Shown: one piece after another, positions 15,001 to 30,000 of the stretch
Position numbering within the stretch: position 1 is the stretch's first letter
Layout: every line of letters begins with the position of its first letter
DNA from: Apostichopus japonicus
Lineage: Eukaryota > Echinodermata > Holothuroidea > Aspidochirotida > Stichopodidae
Reading direction: 5' to 3'
Length of the DNA stretch: 64,000 nucleotides
NCBI RefSeq assembly: GCF_037975245.1
Contig: NC_092580.1
Span: 6,732,501 to 6,796,500 of the forward strand
Notes under the pieces: generated by a model
Databases searched by the model: none
What the model was told of the DNA's origin: nothing
The model's input: only the letters and a program-made list of their open reading frames with translations
Translations under genes and position numbers: made by a program

Positions 15001-18000
15001 CTTATAATCTGTATGCATAGAATAACCTCAAAACATCCTCATGTTCTGAATCAGACAAGACAGGCACATATCCAGGCTAGTGTGGGTGTGTTTCCACCCC
15101 CCTCCCCAGCACCCCACACCATCTATTCAACTTCACACAAAAATTCGAAGTATTTATAGATTACAACAATCTAAGGTTAGATTAATTAATTAATTAAGTA
15201 ACTAATTATAGACTCAAATTATAGTCTACATATGTTTCAAAATGTACTATTTGCTGTTGCAGGTCCCTCCTACATGGGAGTTGGCTTCAAGGACTGGTTC
15301 ACATTCCCTGCTTTATTATAAAATCTTGGATCTCTCCTGTAAAGTGTAGGACTTTGGGAAAGTAGTTGTAGGCTTAAAGCTGTTTTGTGTACATAATACA
15401 ATAATTGTGTTTATATCTTGTTATTTTATGTACAATGTAAACAAGCTGTTATTTAACTATTAGGGCCTACCCATGTGATCTGTGGCCGAGCTGTACACAC
15501 TTTCTGTATTCCTTGGTTGCAGTTTTCTCTGACAGCACATAATGACTGCGATGAACACCAAATACACATTAAGACTGGAGGAGTTGTTATATTGGACAAA
15601 CAGCGACTGCAATCTGGTCTGTCCGCAGAACATTTGTACAGAATCACTGAAATGAAAAGAAACATAATAGAAAGATGAAATGTAATCCATCTACTATACA
15701 GACAAATCAGATGAAAACTTTTGACAGTTTGCTTCTGGAATGAAGGATATTATAATCAACATTCCAACATAGAAATCAGGAGGAACCAGTCTTCCTTAGA
15801 TTAAAATATGCAAATAAAAAAAAGGGTTTTTAAATCACACCTGAAAGTGTCCATTTACTGTGTACTGTCAACAATATTGTATAAATAGGTGATATGCTCA
15901 CTTGAAAGAAACAAATCCAGGTGACTGTCTTTGTGAATTTACAAATTTATTGCAGAAGTACTCTGTTGTAGAATTACTAGAATTATTCACTGAAATGATG
16001 CACATAATAATAGCATGGCTTAGAGCACTGAATCAGACAAGGCAGGCACAGATTCCAAGGGAGTGTCACCTATCTTCCTTAGATTAAAATATGCAAATTA
16101 AAAAAGGCATCATTACATAACACCTGAAAGTGTCCATTTGCTCAAGAGTGTACTCGCACCATTTATTGGGTAATTTGTTTTGTCATTCAAATCTACTCAG
16201 TAACAAAAGTACTTTAAGATAACACATTCGTTAGTCTGTTAGTTAATCAGTAAAGATATCAAGTAACAATAAAGCATAATGACAGCTTCATAGGTAAACA
16301 TACCATTATTGGTCCCATCAATGTATACCTCCCTCACTTTCCATCTAAGGTTCAGAGATGCATAAACTGTCTGTTCTTCTGCTGTGTATGTGTACTGCAA
16401 AATAGGACATAAACATCTTACTTGTAATATAAATTCAGTACTTATAAGTAATTATAAGATTTGCATAGATCTAACCATGCAATAAAAACTAAAGCATTTG
16501 CTGTTTTCAGACATTGATAAAGTCCCACCCCCCCCCCCAGCCAGGAAAAGAAAAAACATACAACATAATTGATTGTACATTAAAACTGTCTTGCACATGT
16601 CACAGTGATATTTTTTATAGCAGAATGGTATAACCTTCTTTCATTCTACTCTTGTGCCACAAAATCTTAGACAAATAAATATTTTTTAATGAAAAAACAT
16701 TCACAGATTGGTGTGAATGATTAATAAAGCAACAATCAAAGTTTCTTCTTGCTATGGCAACATATTGATCTGTTAGATCTCTTCAAGCTTTATGCAATTC
16801 AGATGAATTCCAATCTCATAAATTTGGTTATGTAGCTTTTATTCCTCATGTGGTAAAACTTAATCCTATCAAAGATTACAAATCTAAAATTGGTTACCAA
16901 GTTTTACCTGTGTCTCTTCACAAGTGACTGTAAAATTATCCTCATTCATGTCAGAAACAGTGGCCTTTGAACTGGTCTCTCTTCCTTCATAACCAACAAC
17001 ACATTCATATTCCTGCATTTGATGACAAAATTACATTAATAGTTAACCTTTCCTTGAGCTAGCCAACATGTAAAATGAAGAATACTAAACCAACTTTCAA
17101 TAGCATAAGTGTATGTTAATGAGCGAGTGATAAATAAATTTGATTTAATCATCAACAATTATTTATCAGACACTGTTAGTCATTTGCATATACTCAGAAT
17201 ATTTCTCTCAACTATTTGACATCAACGCTTGATTGGAGTGCAGTATTATAAATTATGTTAAACTACATCAATTTTTAATTAATTCGCCTTTAGTGCATAT
17301 TTTCCACATTTCTGTTCAGTTAATTAGTTATTTTGTTACATAATATATAACAAACCCATTAGAGTAAGAAGAGAAAGGAAGTGAACTGAAACCCCTGTAG
17401 GTTTAGCGAGAAGATCGATCCCAGGACAAGAAAAAATAAACAAAACTGAGACAGTAAATTGTTATCCCCACCTAATCCCTTCTGAAATCCACTCCCCCCT
17501 CAAAGAAACCACCTCCCCTTAAAAAAAACCACCTCGCCTCAAAAAAGAAGGGAAGAAAGTAAGTGGGTTACACTCAATAGACACTTTTGAAGTACACTCT
17601 AAGCTGATGTCTGAAAACTAACTGAAGTTTGGTAGTCTACTTACTTTGTTTGATATACTAGTCGATGCTGTGGGAGTTTGGACAATAAAGATAATCTCTC
17701 TGTTGAGACCATTAGGGATAAACGTGTCTCCAGTCTTAAGCATAGGGCAATGTTCAGATTCAATCTGTACAGGGAAAGGAAAATCAGAAAAAGAAAAACT
17801 CATTGATTTAGAGTCTTCAAGATTTTCCATCAGTTCCTGTTAGTTTCAAAGGTCAAAAGGTTTTGATGCCTTGATTTTGTTAGATTGTTGTCATATCATC
17901 ACATCATTTTACTTCCTTAAACAAGAAGCATATTATACAATGGAAACACTGTGGAACTTGCTTCCTAGGGAAAGCTACCAGGAAGACAGCCAGCTTACTA

Positions 18001-21000
18001 ACTGGTAAACATTATAATACTAATGTATAAAAGTTGTTATGAACATTACAAAATGTAAACAATCTTGTTACATTATTTTAACATTTTTACTATTTCTCAG
18101 CACATAACCAATAGACTGAATACACTTCATGACCATTAATGTTAGCTATATCTTATATAAAAGGCAGTTTGTTGGCAATGGTACTATTCTTAATTTCTTA
18201 CTCTTCATTTCAACCAGCAAAATGGTGCAATAAGTTATATGTTACTTGTAATCAAAGAAATTTACTTCATTTGGCAAAAATAATGTCTAAAATTACATCT
18301 TTTGATGAATCCAAGATCATAAATAACAGATGTAGATAAGGGTTGTACACTTAATGCTTAAACTGCTAATACTCACAATGAAATCACCACAGAGAGGGTC
18401 TCTCTGGAAACTGCAGGTAAAGTCATCTACACACCAGTTACAATCCCAATTGGTAGAACAGTCTACACATCTAAAGTACAAGAGCATCAATGATGCAGTA
18501 TCTCAATACTGGAAGTTTTAATTTTGATTCCTAATTTCAAATCTTTGCTCTGTCTCTACAATTATCGATATCAATCATGGTACAACAAATATATAACTTG
18601 CATTTTTGCTACTTTGCCACGAATAGTCTCTGCAGGTTACACTTTATCCTGCTAATCTTGCCTTTAGCGCTCATTGCCGGTTAGTCGAAAGAACGACGTT
18701 GCAAGGTTTAGTAATGTCATAGAATATTTAAGAACTTGTTTTTTATGTGGTATCCTTCATCTTAGGTCAGTCTCTGTTGGACTTTTTGGTCATATAGTTT
18801 GATGTCAATGACAACAGCCAAATTAGAAGAGGCGAACAACTCGACCATATTCTTGATGCCTGCCTTGAGAGCTAGGCCTATTGACCTACTGTATGTTACT
18901 GAAGACTGTAGTGGTGACTACCATCAAAACTGTGTTCACTTCTAGATATCAAAACAACCCACGTTTTTCCATCTCAATTTTTCGGACATGAAGATTTCAT
19001 GGATTTATGACTTGGAAAAAATAATGTAAAAGAAGATTACAAGTTTTTATATGCAAGTGATAGGTGGCCTCCTCTTCCCCTAATAGCCACCTCAGTTCCT
19101 CTCCATTTTGTTATTTTATTTTAATTCTTTGTACATTTGATGTCAAACATTACAGGTTCAAAAGAAAGCTAAACATACTTCTTATAACCTTATACATCTT
19201 ATATCCTTATAAATAAAACATAACCTTATACAATTTTTATAGTCTTATAAAAGTTGTGATGCTATGGCCAGCTCCTCTTTTATACGTACCCATCAAACAA
19301 ACTTACCCTGGTGCTTCCTAGGAAAAGTTGTCTGAACACCAGTACAATGCTAATGTGGCTATCACTGAAAGCCTAATAGGCCTAGCGGCCTATATATTTT
19401 TAAATGCACTAGGCCTACAGTAAGTAGCCTTCAGAAATACAAGAATGTGTATACGTAATTATACAAAATACATGAAGGGCAATCAAACAAACTTATCATG
19501 GCCCTTGCTCTGAAAAGCTACCTGAACACCAGTACTATCCTTAAATGGATGTTACAAAAACGAAGGCCTAATATAAATTAAATGCACTAGCCTTCGTAGA
19601 ATTCAGCAGTACAGAATGTAATTAGCATGCAATACACTAACACCTCGCGTACCTAACTACAGAACAGAAAATTGTTCGCAAGGGTAGCCATTTTCGAATA
19701 TCTAACATGTAGCTGTTATGAGTCATAGCCAATCTGCTACAAAACAGACTTGGGGGCGGGGTTTAATCATCAAAAACGGACCTTTTTACTAAAAGTAGGG
19801 GCGGCAGCTCAGTGTTGTTTTAAGAAAGAAAAATCATTTAAACATCAAATAAAGCAAATAAAAGCCATTAAATGTCATATACACGTAGTAAAATTCTTAT
19901 TAATACCTACCTGTAAACAACAAATGAAAGTTTAAAATTTTAATAAAATATATAATACATAGGACCCTATCTTAGACGATACCACTGTTGAAAGACAGTT
20001 CTATTCTATTCTCTTTCATAAAACATAAGTTTTGGAGCGTGTGCAAAACAGGTCTGCCAAAGTGTGTTTTCAGTCCAAATTGGCCCGATTTGGACATAAA
20101 TCGGTGAAAAAGTCACAGAATGAGATACAATTCTGGAATAAAAAATAGTAACTTTTGTTGGTCTATATGATATATTCTTGCTCTGGAATTCCAGAGAAAA
20201 AGAACTTTGTTTGAAGACGCTGAAAAATTTTTAAGAGAAGAGAAAGTCCCACTTACTGTTACAATATCTCTATACATGTAATGTATTGAGATAAAAAAAG
20301 TAAACATATTCAAATGTAAATTTAAGTTTAAATATTCAGTGCTAGCTTCATAATAACATCATTCAATATATTGTAGAATACTTTTCTGAAAGGAATGCTT
20401 GATCAATGTGAGGTGACCTGAAATATCAGGAAAGATCACAATTAATGCAGCCAAAACAAATTAAGAGAGCCAAGATACAGAGCAATAGAGAAGCTTGTGA
20501 CGAACAATCTATAACAAAGAGCCATGGAAAATTGATACCCTTTAGAAAATATCACTATTTTGATGTTCTTCCATACAGAATTCACAATACATCAGCTGCC
20601 TATACATATGATGTTAACTTACCCTGTAATTCTGTTACAATCAAAGTAGTAGTAAGGAATGCTGACAAACTTAATGTTATATTCTGATGATGACAGAGAC
20701 AGTTCAACCTCTACAGCATCCTCTGGTGTCGGAAGAGAAAATATATTTATGGGAGAGACAAAAATATATGTTCATGTTTTAAAAATATGTATAAGCATAA
20801 CCTTTATCCAGTCCTGTCAAGACATGCCTTTACTATACAGGGCAGAGTTTGAATGGTTCTGCTGTCTTCTACGGAGTCTAAATGTTGTTGCAGGTGACTA
20901 AAATTACATTTGAGCTAGCTCATTCAACCAATATGTAGCTTCCCAAAGTTAACAAAGAATGCCAAAATGTTTCATATTTACACATTCATATCAGAGCAGA

Positions 21001-24000
21001 AAGTTTTCAATCGTAGACTTATCCACAATAAGTATAAAAGCTATTGCAACTATCACAGTATCAGTTTTGAGCAATAAACCGATGTCTTGTACATTTTACA
21101 AAACAGGAACATAAAACAGCAGTAATAAATAATACAGCAGTACTCACTGAAGTTGCACACGGTTAACTGTAAACTCAGCTCTTTGTGAATCTTCCATCAC
21201 TGTAAACATTACATAATACTGTGTAGAGACTGTGATCAGCCTATATCGTATGGTTAATATGTATATCATAACACTTTCGTCAAAAGTACAATTTTATTAA
21301 CTAGTTACCTCCTACAGGGATGTTTGGTAAAGTGTCCACATCAGGACTTTGACAGAGCAGCTGGTTTCTCCCAATGACAAAGGCTTCAGAGATAAAGTTC
21401 CCAAAATGACAGAAGTAGTTTTCATTAGTTGGGAGATGAGAAACAATTAAGATGACCTGAGTAAGAAAAATAATAGAATCCCATTAGTCATCTATGTATA
21501 TTTGTGAAGACATATATCATACCAAGGTATCATGGTAATGTCAAATATATATACACAGGGATGTGCCCAGGACTTCCTGAGTGCCGGGTATACTGATTGC
21601 CGTCCTGGGGGAGGGTCTAAGGGGGAGGGGGTGTCCTTAGACTTGATTTTAAAGGTGCTCAAATGCTGGTACTTTTGTAGCTTTTTAAGCACATACACAA
21701 GTACAAATTTGCTAACAATTTACATTTTAAATTTTTTTTTAGTGAAATTTTACGTACCTTGTAAAAGTTATTAGTCTGTTTCAAAGAGATTGGACCGATT
21801 GAGAGCCGTAAGTATGTTTCTTGCATGTGTAACTGATGCATTATTAGTCTGTATGATTTTGGCATAGGCTAGGCCCAATTTATGTTGAATATCAGATTTA
21901 TTTGCTGATTTAACAGATAAACTGTGAGGTCAGAGAGGGCCATAAGCAATACAATATGTTGTTCAAGTGTTTTCATTGAAACAACCAAAAACCAGAATAA
22001 TTGTAAACTTTCCCTTAAATTATTAATTCCAATCCTTTCATGACTTCAAAAATTCCAATCATTTCAAAACGTTTTTTTCCTCCTGTAGGGACTTATTTAC
22101 ATTTCCACGATGTTCAAGACTACAGAAAATTGTGTTTATTGCTCTTAATTAGAACACTGCTAATATTCAGAAATAACAAGAATGTTATATTTAAATTATT
22201 AACAGAAAGTGATTTACATTTCTATCTACGGTGACATCCACTGGTAAATGTTCTGGTGAAGCTGAGACAGTAACACATTCATCTTCATTAAAAGGCAGCC
22301 ACCTCTCACTATCCTCACTGCCATCACAATCATTAAACCTTGTACACCTACAGCAAAAGCATAAGAAGTACAAGAGAGAAAATTATACTAGCAAGGATAT
22401 TGTAATAGAACGTAATAATAAATTTACAACACTTACAAATATAACTGTTAAGTACAGAAGGACAACAAGGAACATGTCATAGGTTGCTGCCATATAAAGC
22501 ACATGCATGAATATTTATAAGTTACATTTAATTAGCAAGTTTACAAGTGACCTCTCTGGTCCCCATTGTTACAGCTGGGTGAAGAAAGGTAATTGAGATG
22601 AAGAACCTTCTCCATTGCCTGAACCACTTAGGTACTCAGGCTGCTTACCTCTTTTCCAGAGTACACCATCCACAATAAGGATCTCCAAGGTTAGTTCCTG
22701 GTTTAATACACTCATCACAGGTTTGATACTGACTGCAGTTTGTGACAGACAATTCAATCAACTGAAAGAGAAGATTTATTCAACTATCTAGCAAAGTTTG
22801 CATGTGATTAATAATAATGTATAAAGTTTTAAATGATTGTAATCATTACTATATATTGACTTTAACAATTGTTTAGTCAAGAAGTTTTAGATGATTCTTT
22901 GGACATATATGCAATCCATATATATATATATATTGTGAGTCAGGGTAGCCTCACATTACCACACCTTGATCATTGTGTGCAGCTGGATTAGCACAAGTGT
23001 CAAGGATGCATCATGCATATGCTTCACATGTGAATGTACACACTCCAAAATATCTGAAAGTTAAATACTGTAGCCAAGTGTAAAATGTATTTGTTGTTTA
23101 TTGTTTGCAAAGGATTGTACCAAGTAGTGGCCAGCAAAGCATTGCGCTTGCGGTTCATGTGTGACAAAAGCAAGTGTAAAGATAATTTGGCATTCCATAG
23201 GAAATGAGTAAATCATTTCCAACCTGCTTCAAGATCTTTCTGTGGGCCCATGTTAAGACCAGCATTTATTCAAACAATCCTGACTTCACTTGTAATAGTT
23301 CAGCATACATGGTTTTTTGCAAAAGTTCAGCCTTATTATTCCTCCTATTTGTTTTCAATATACCATAAACTTTTTCTCTATTAAAAAGTTTGACAAATAA
23401 ATCAATAATCATTTCTACAATCTTATAAGATCACTAGCACATGTTTGTACATAATAGTACAGGTTTTGTATTGCTACAAGACCTACTAAATGCCAATACT
23501 GACATTTTCTTGCCTAATTGGAGTGTCATATTGCTGATGATGTGGTTGTCCAATACTTACTAATTAAAGCATTCTGAAAACATTATTACAACTTCCATAC
23601 ACGTTGCACACAAATTGATTGTTGAACTTTGATTCCTTGTAACATCACTTGTTACTGTAATGGAAGCAAAGTTTGTACTATAGGCTAGGATAGGGATATG
23701 TATAACAACTAATAACTTAGGCCCATTTTGTTCAAACTATGGAACATTCAAGATGTACTAAAAACAACCACTCGAATTTGCTTCGTTCAGACACACTTTT
23801 TTTTAAATCTGAACCAAATGCTCTTCTTGTAAACATTATTATCATTTTGAACAGAATGTGGTTTTGCATCATATCTTATTAATTAGTATCTATTGTACTT
23901 TATTATTTTATAATTATATCGGCTCTGTGTTTTACTTGACAGATGCTGATATTAGGTATATGCTTGAACACATGAAGTTACTGCACTGGATACTGCCAAA

Positions 24001-27000
24001 GTTTTGGGCAATCTGCCATCAGACCAACATTTCCAAATTTGGTGTTCATTTCTCTTAATGGACAACATTTGTACTACTGTTACTCAATCACACACAACAA
24101 GAAATTATTCTTGATATCTTTTCTTTTAATTTTTGTTATTGTTGTCAATAAAATAAGAATTTTTCATTTTTTACTGCATAGCTTAATAGATTTATACGAC
24201 TACATAATGAGAAGGATTTCTGAGTGTAAATCATGTCCGAGAATCAATGGCGGCAATTTAAAACTGATATTTGGCAGGAAACTGAGTGGTTGAAATATGC
24301 AGGGCACCATACAATGTTTGATCTGTAATATTTATTCACTCAAACTTAAGTCAGGAATATTTTGTGTGTTGCAAGGAGATAGTCGTCATCCGTTACATAA
24401 ACTTCAGGGTGGCAAATATACACGTAGATATTGTTTGGAAATGAGTCGAGCACACAAACATTCCAAATTTCGACAAATGGAAGAGAGACACAGTGACTTC
24501 TACAGACAAATCTAGACCAGGTAACAAAAGGCAGAGTTACACATAAATACAAACTGTTTGTGACAATTTTGCTATCCATGGTGTATTGTTGGCTTGTTAC
24601 ATGGAAATAGTTGGAAGCTTGAATTGTAAAATGGAACACAGATCAGGATTTTGTGGAACTTGAACGAATAGGCTTTCATGTTCAATTTGGTCAGCTCGGA
24701 AATATCACAGATTGCCAGATCGCATTTGAAAAACCTTTTGGAAATCCCTACTCTGCCAAAAATAGTTGATATCTATTCCCGTTTCCAAGATATAACCCAT
24801 TAGTGATTTAGGGAACTTGTATTCATAATTCATTCTGACATTTTTTTGGCTCACAACACTGTATTTGACATAATAATGAGCTGTTGCTATAATACTCATT
24901 ATGAAGGGTAGCAAATATCATGTGGCTATGAGCGAGGTGCGTCGATGTGAGGCCTTCTTTAAACTTTATAGGTTTTGAAAGAGTTTGTAAAGAAGCTGCA
25001 TTACAGAGTATTTGAAGAACCACATCAGCAGCACTCACAACTTGTTTCTTGTTCTTCTTTTTTGCAAGTGGAGTTTTACCTTAAAAGAAATTGTAAAATG
25101 ACTTACCTTTCTCTCTGTTAGTACCATGATGCTTTCAGTATCATTACTGATCCAGGTATCACTAAGGACAGAGGAATGTAACTCCAGCTGTTCATATACA
25201 ACCCCTGACAATGCATTACCCACATCAAATCGAACCTGCAGAAGTGAAGTACTAAGTGATCAACCAAATAATAGAGTGACATACTGTAAACTGTAATGGT
25301 TATAAAGTACATACTAGTTACATACTTTCTATGTAGGTATTTGTATACTTATGAATGCTTTGTATATATTTTGTCTATTCAATATATATTCTTATTGTCT
25401 GTTTATGTACTTAAAATTAAGTAAAAACAAATTAAGTTAAAAAATCATCTGTATGAAGAATGTCATCAAGCCATCTCACCTTCAGTAAATGCCCTTCCTG
25501 AGAACGGATGAAAGCCACGTTCTGTGAAGCAGTCTGGACCATGGTCTTGGTAACCAGGATAGAGGTAAATGTTTCTCCTGAATGTTCAAAGACAACCTCT
25601 CCTGGGATAGGACCTAGGTGTGCATGTCTCTCAGGATATCTTGCTAATGAAGTGGTAGAACATGGTAGTATTGAACCTAATAGGTTACACTGAACTTCTC
25701 CTCCCTAGGAAAGAAGTTACATAACATCAGCTGAAACGACATATTGGATGTCACTACCTGCAGTTGATTCTATATTTGAAAGCAGTTGGGTTCTTTTCAG
25801 TGTTAATATGCTGGCTATCAGTCAAGTGTACTTGAACAGAGACAGCTGTTAGTTTTTTGTATTATGGCATAGCAGATACATTTTTGAGTCTTTAAAAAGA
25901 AATCTTTAAAAAAGTATGTAATGTCTAAGGTAATGATTAGAAGTATGCCATACGTTTGGCATTCCTTACTACCACGGCTCAAATTAACCGATGGCACAGA
26001 CTGCAAATTGCTGCTGGTGCCCCTACTGCTTACTGTACTGCCCTTCAAAATAATCTGTTACCAAAGGCAACAACTGCTATACCAAATCAGCTTGCCATGA
26101 GTGCCTGCTTTCATAATGATCTCAAGATTTAAATTCAATATATCAGGTTACCTAAATTATCTGAATCAAAGGCAAACAGCTGTTTAGCAACAGTGGGAAA
26201 CATAAATTTATCAAAAGATTTCTTGTGTTTCTGCAAAACAAGAAATTTGTTACATTTTAACATCATTGAACTAAAAACATTTTTGCCAGATCTTTGGTCA
26301 CTGTTATTGTTGTAACTTTAACTGCATGTATATAGGTTGCAAACATTTTTGTTTGTTTAATGCATCAATCATAATGGTAAGATAAATTTTGTCACATTAA
26401 AATGTTTGAAAACTGTCATAAACTGAATTTGATTGTAATGAATTTCTATAGTTATTGTATACATAATATTCAATGATGGCATACCTGGGAATGTTAGCAG
26501 TTTTCACAGTACTTTAACAAGATCATTTGGACAACAGTATGAATATCAATCTAGTATATTCTGGATAGACATTTTTGTTGTCTATTTGCCTGCTGTTGAG
26601 AACGTTTTTACGATTTCCATATCTTTTAAACATGTAAGTTTGGTATGAAAATTTACTGTAGTGTGTCTTGATGTCATATAAACAGTTGGTTCATACTGCT
26701 GGTTCATACCAGGCCTCCAAGTGTGTAAGGCCACCTCAAAATAAAATTGTCAGAAAAATGTTTTTCTTTAAAAAATATAGGTCATTCCTGCCCGGTAGAA
26801 GAACCCCCCATTAAAACACAAGTCTAGCTATGCACCTGCTCTTAAGCCCAGCCTGCTATGACACTGAAGTATATCAATGTAATGATCGGTTTTTATTGTT
26901 AATTATAGATCTTTTAAATCATGATACATTATCGCAATTAAACTACAGTTTGAAAAAGAAACTTAAAATCAGTTTCTTATTACTTCAATGTGCCCAAACA

Positions 27001-30000
27001 ATGGGTGTTAATCTCTCATTTTTTATATGTAGAATGTGTACAAGGAATTGTGAATAACTAACTGTGTATGATTGGTGCATAAGAAGGAATTTGACTCACT
27101 AGGACCTCATCTGACCTACATTGTAACAGCTTCACTGCCAAAATATAGTATATTACTATAATGACCACAATATAGTATATTACTATACTTTTCACAATAT
27201 AGTATACAACTATACTTACCACAATATAGTATAATACTATACTTACCATAATTAAGTATATTACTATACTTTCCATAATATTGTATATTACTATACAGGC
27301 GCGTAACCCGGGGGGCGCGAATTACTATCTAAGCGGAGCGCCACCATCGTTTGGCGCGCAGCGTACAAGAAAATTTCATAATGTTGCACAAAATTTCATC
27401 TGAGGACAGCCAATACAGAAAAACCTCCATGTTTATGAATGTTTGTCGGGGAAATTTCGAAAATTCAGACACAGTTAACATATTGGTGCAAGGGCGCAGA
27501 TCAGTCTTGGGTAATGGTGGGGACGCGTGTCTGTTCTCTGATACTATCTAAGCGGAGCGCGACCATGGGTTTGCCCATAGCGTACAAGAAATTTTTGGCA
27601 AATACTCCTCCCAGATCGCCGGAAACAACATTTCCCAGACCCAATGATGCTCCCATACCTCCTTAAGTTTTAGATCTCGTGGCTTAAAAATTAAGTTTGG
27701 GGAAATGCCTGGGCGTCTGCAGAAAAAAATCAGGGAAAATATAATCCAAGTAGACTTTTGTATACGATGGGTTTGGTTTTGTAACTCATTGGGAAGCGAT
27801 TAGAGGGGTGGGCGTAGGGTTGTGGGGCGCGCGTTTTCATGCAGATGGGAACAATCTCAAGAAGTGATGGGTGCGTTCGCCCCGCCCCCCCACCCCTCGC
27901 CGGCAATGATACGCCTTTGGATCCACTACATGATATTCACAGGGAATGTGCTCAATTCTCAAATCGCATGCGGAATTTATTTTTAGATTCATTGTATGAG
28001 TTACGGTACTAGGGGTGGGGTAAGAATTAGCATTCAGTTCGCGTTGTATAACATTTTAACTCTGCATGACAGTGTTGAATAGAAAGACATATGTCTAGTT
28101 CAGTTCGCATATAGATCCTGGGCTAATACCGAAGTCATGTTACCCGACGACTCGGTCGAGTTCAAGACCAGCCACCGTTGGTCACATCACAATTTTTACA
28201 ATTTGTTTAAGGCGTCCATACACACATGCGCCATGATATACTATATATAGTATATATATATATACATTAGTGAGATAGTTAAAATGGAAACGTCAAAAAT
28301 GGAGTTGTCGGTGTAAGGGGTAAGCTGAGCGCACGACCCCTCCGAAATCCTTGATCCGTCACTGGCTACCCTGTGTATATAATAGGGATCAGAGCTGTAA
28401 TTATGACTGTTCCTCTTTCTCTTCCCGGTGTCTAGGCGTTTTTCTTTCCCTCCTTTTCTCCTTTTCTCTCCTTCTTCTTTTCCTTTTTCCTTCTTTCCTC
28501 TCCTTCCTCCTCTTTTCCCCCTCTTTTTCTCTTTTTCTTCTCTCTTTTTTCTCTCCTCTTTTTCCTACCCGGGGGGCGCGTGCCCCCAACGCCCCCCCCT
28601 GGATACGCGCCTGCTATACTTACCACGATATAGTATATTATTGTACTTACCACAGAATAGTATATTACTATACTTACCACAAATAGTAAAATGCAAAGTA
28701 ATAAAGTAAAGCAAGTGTATCACAAAGAGGAAGCTGGAGTAACACTGTGTAGAAAGCTTCCCTTCATCAATTTATATTCTCCAGCAAACAAAGCTTAAGA
28801 CAAATCCCTGACCACACAAAACAGCCAACAAAAGAAGCACCAGTGGGAAAAAGCTACAGTAGTGATTTTTGCCAGATGAACCTGAACGCTACCCCAAGGA
28901 AGGAACTACCATATTGTATTGTTAGTTTATGTCAGCTTAATGAAGATGAACAGGAGAAACTAATAGAGTAATCTGAATCTATGTGATACTATACTTACCA
29001 GGATATACTATACTTTTCACAATAAAGTATGTTACTATACTTACCACAATACAGTATATTACTGTACTTCCCACAATAAAGTATATTACTATACTAACCA
29101 GGATAAAGTATATTACTATACTTACTACAATATAGTATATTACTATACTTTTGACAACATAGTATATTGTAACTTACACAATATAGTATTACTGTACTAA
29201 CCACAATATAGTATATTATTATACTTTCCACAATATAGTATATTACTATACTTACCACAATATAGTATATTACTATACTTACCACCAGTCTACATTGAGC
29301 AGTATTCAGGTAATTGCTGGGATTGTAAATTGATCCTCCATCTCGAACACAGGAACAGTCAATTGTTGCATCTTCAAACTTTTCAATCAAATTCTTCATC
29401 TCATATATACAGAGAGCAGACTGACTAGCTAGGTCAAAAGATTCATCTTCATTATTCTTGACAAATACAGCAAAGAGTTGACCATCCACTACCTGGGATG
29501 ATTGTACAATGCTATACAGAGTGTTATTAACCCCTCTGCATTCTAAAGTGATTTCAGTAAAACCATCCATTGTTGATGAACTGTCTGTTTGACACACACG
29601 GCTCAGTTTAGGGACAATGTAGTTTGGCTGGCTGTTACCTGTTGCATCCTGTAGCTGTGATGCAAAAAAGTAAGTGTAGTTATCATATGAAAATGAGGCA
29701 ACATATCTATTGTATATACATATATATTTTGTCTATTCAATATATATTCTTATTGTCTGTTTATGTACTTAAAATTAAGTAAAAACAAATTAAGTTAAAA
29801 AATCATCTGTATGAAGAATGTCATCAAGCCATCTCACCTTCAGTAAATGCCCTTCCTGAGAACGGATGAAAGCCACGTTCTGTGAAGCAGTCTGGACCAT
29901 GGTCTTGGTAACCAGGATAGAGGTAAATGTTTCTCCTGAATGTTCAAAGACAACCTCTCCTGGGATAGGACCTAGGTGTGCATGTCTCTCAGGATATCTT

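Larger units (their letters stand above)
25363..29708. repeat. Tandem segmental duplication, unit 1
   Basis: 4,346 bp that recur, apparently without change, at 29721-34066 (spacing 4,358 bp). The unit holds part of intron 2, exon 2, all of intron 1 with its transposon and minisatellites, and the 3' part of exon 1. Homology starts after TTTG|TA at 25363 and stops at 29708. Confidence 0.95.

Noticed and set aside
28351-28709. Open frames rich in S/F/L or K/R/E on both strands
   Set aside because: Low-complexity translation of the polypyrimidine tract inside a transposon.
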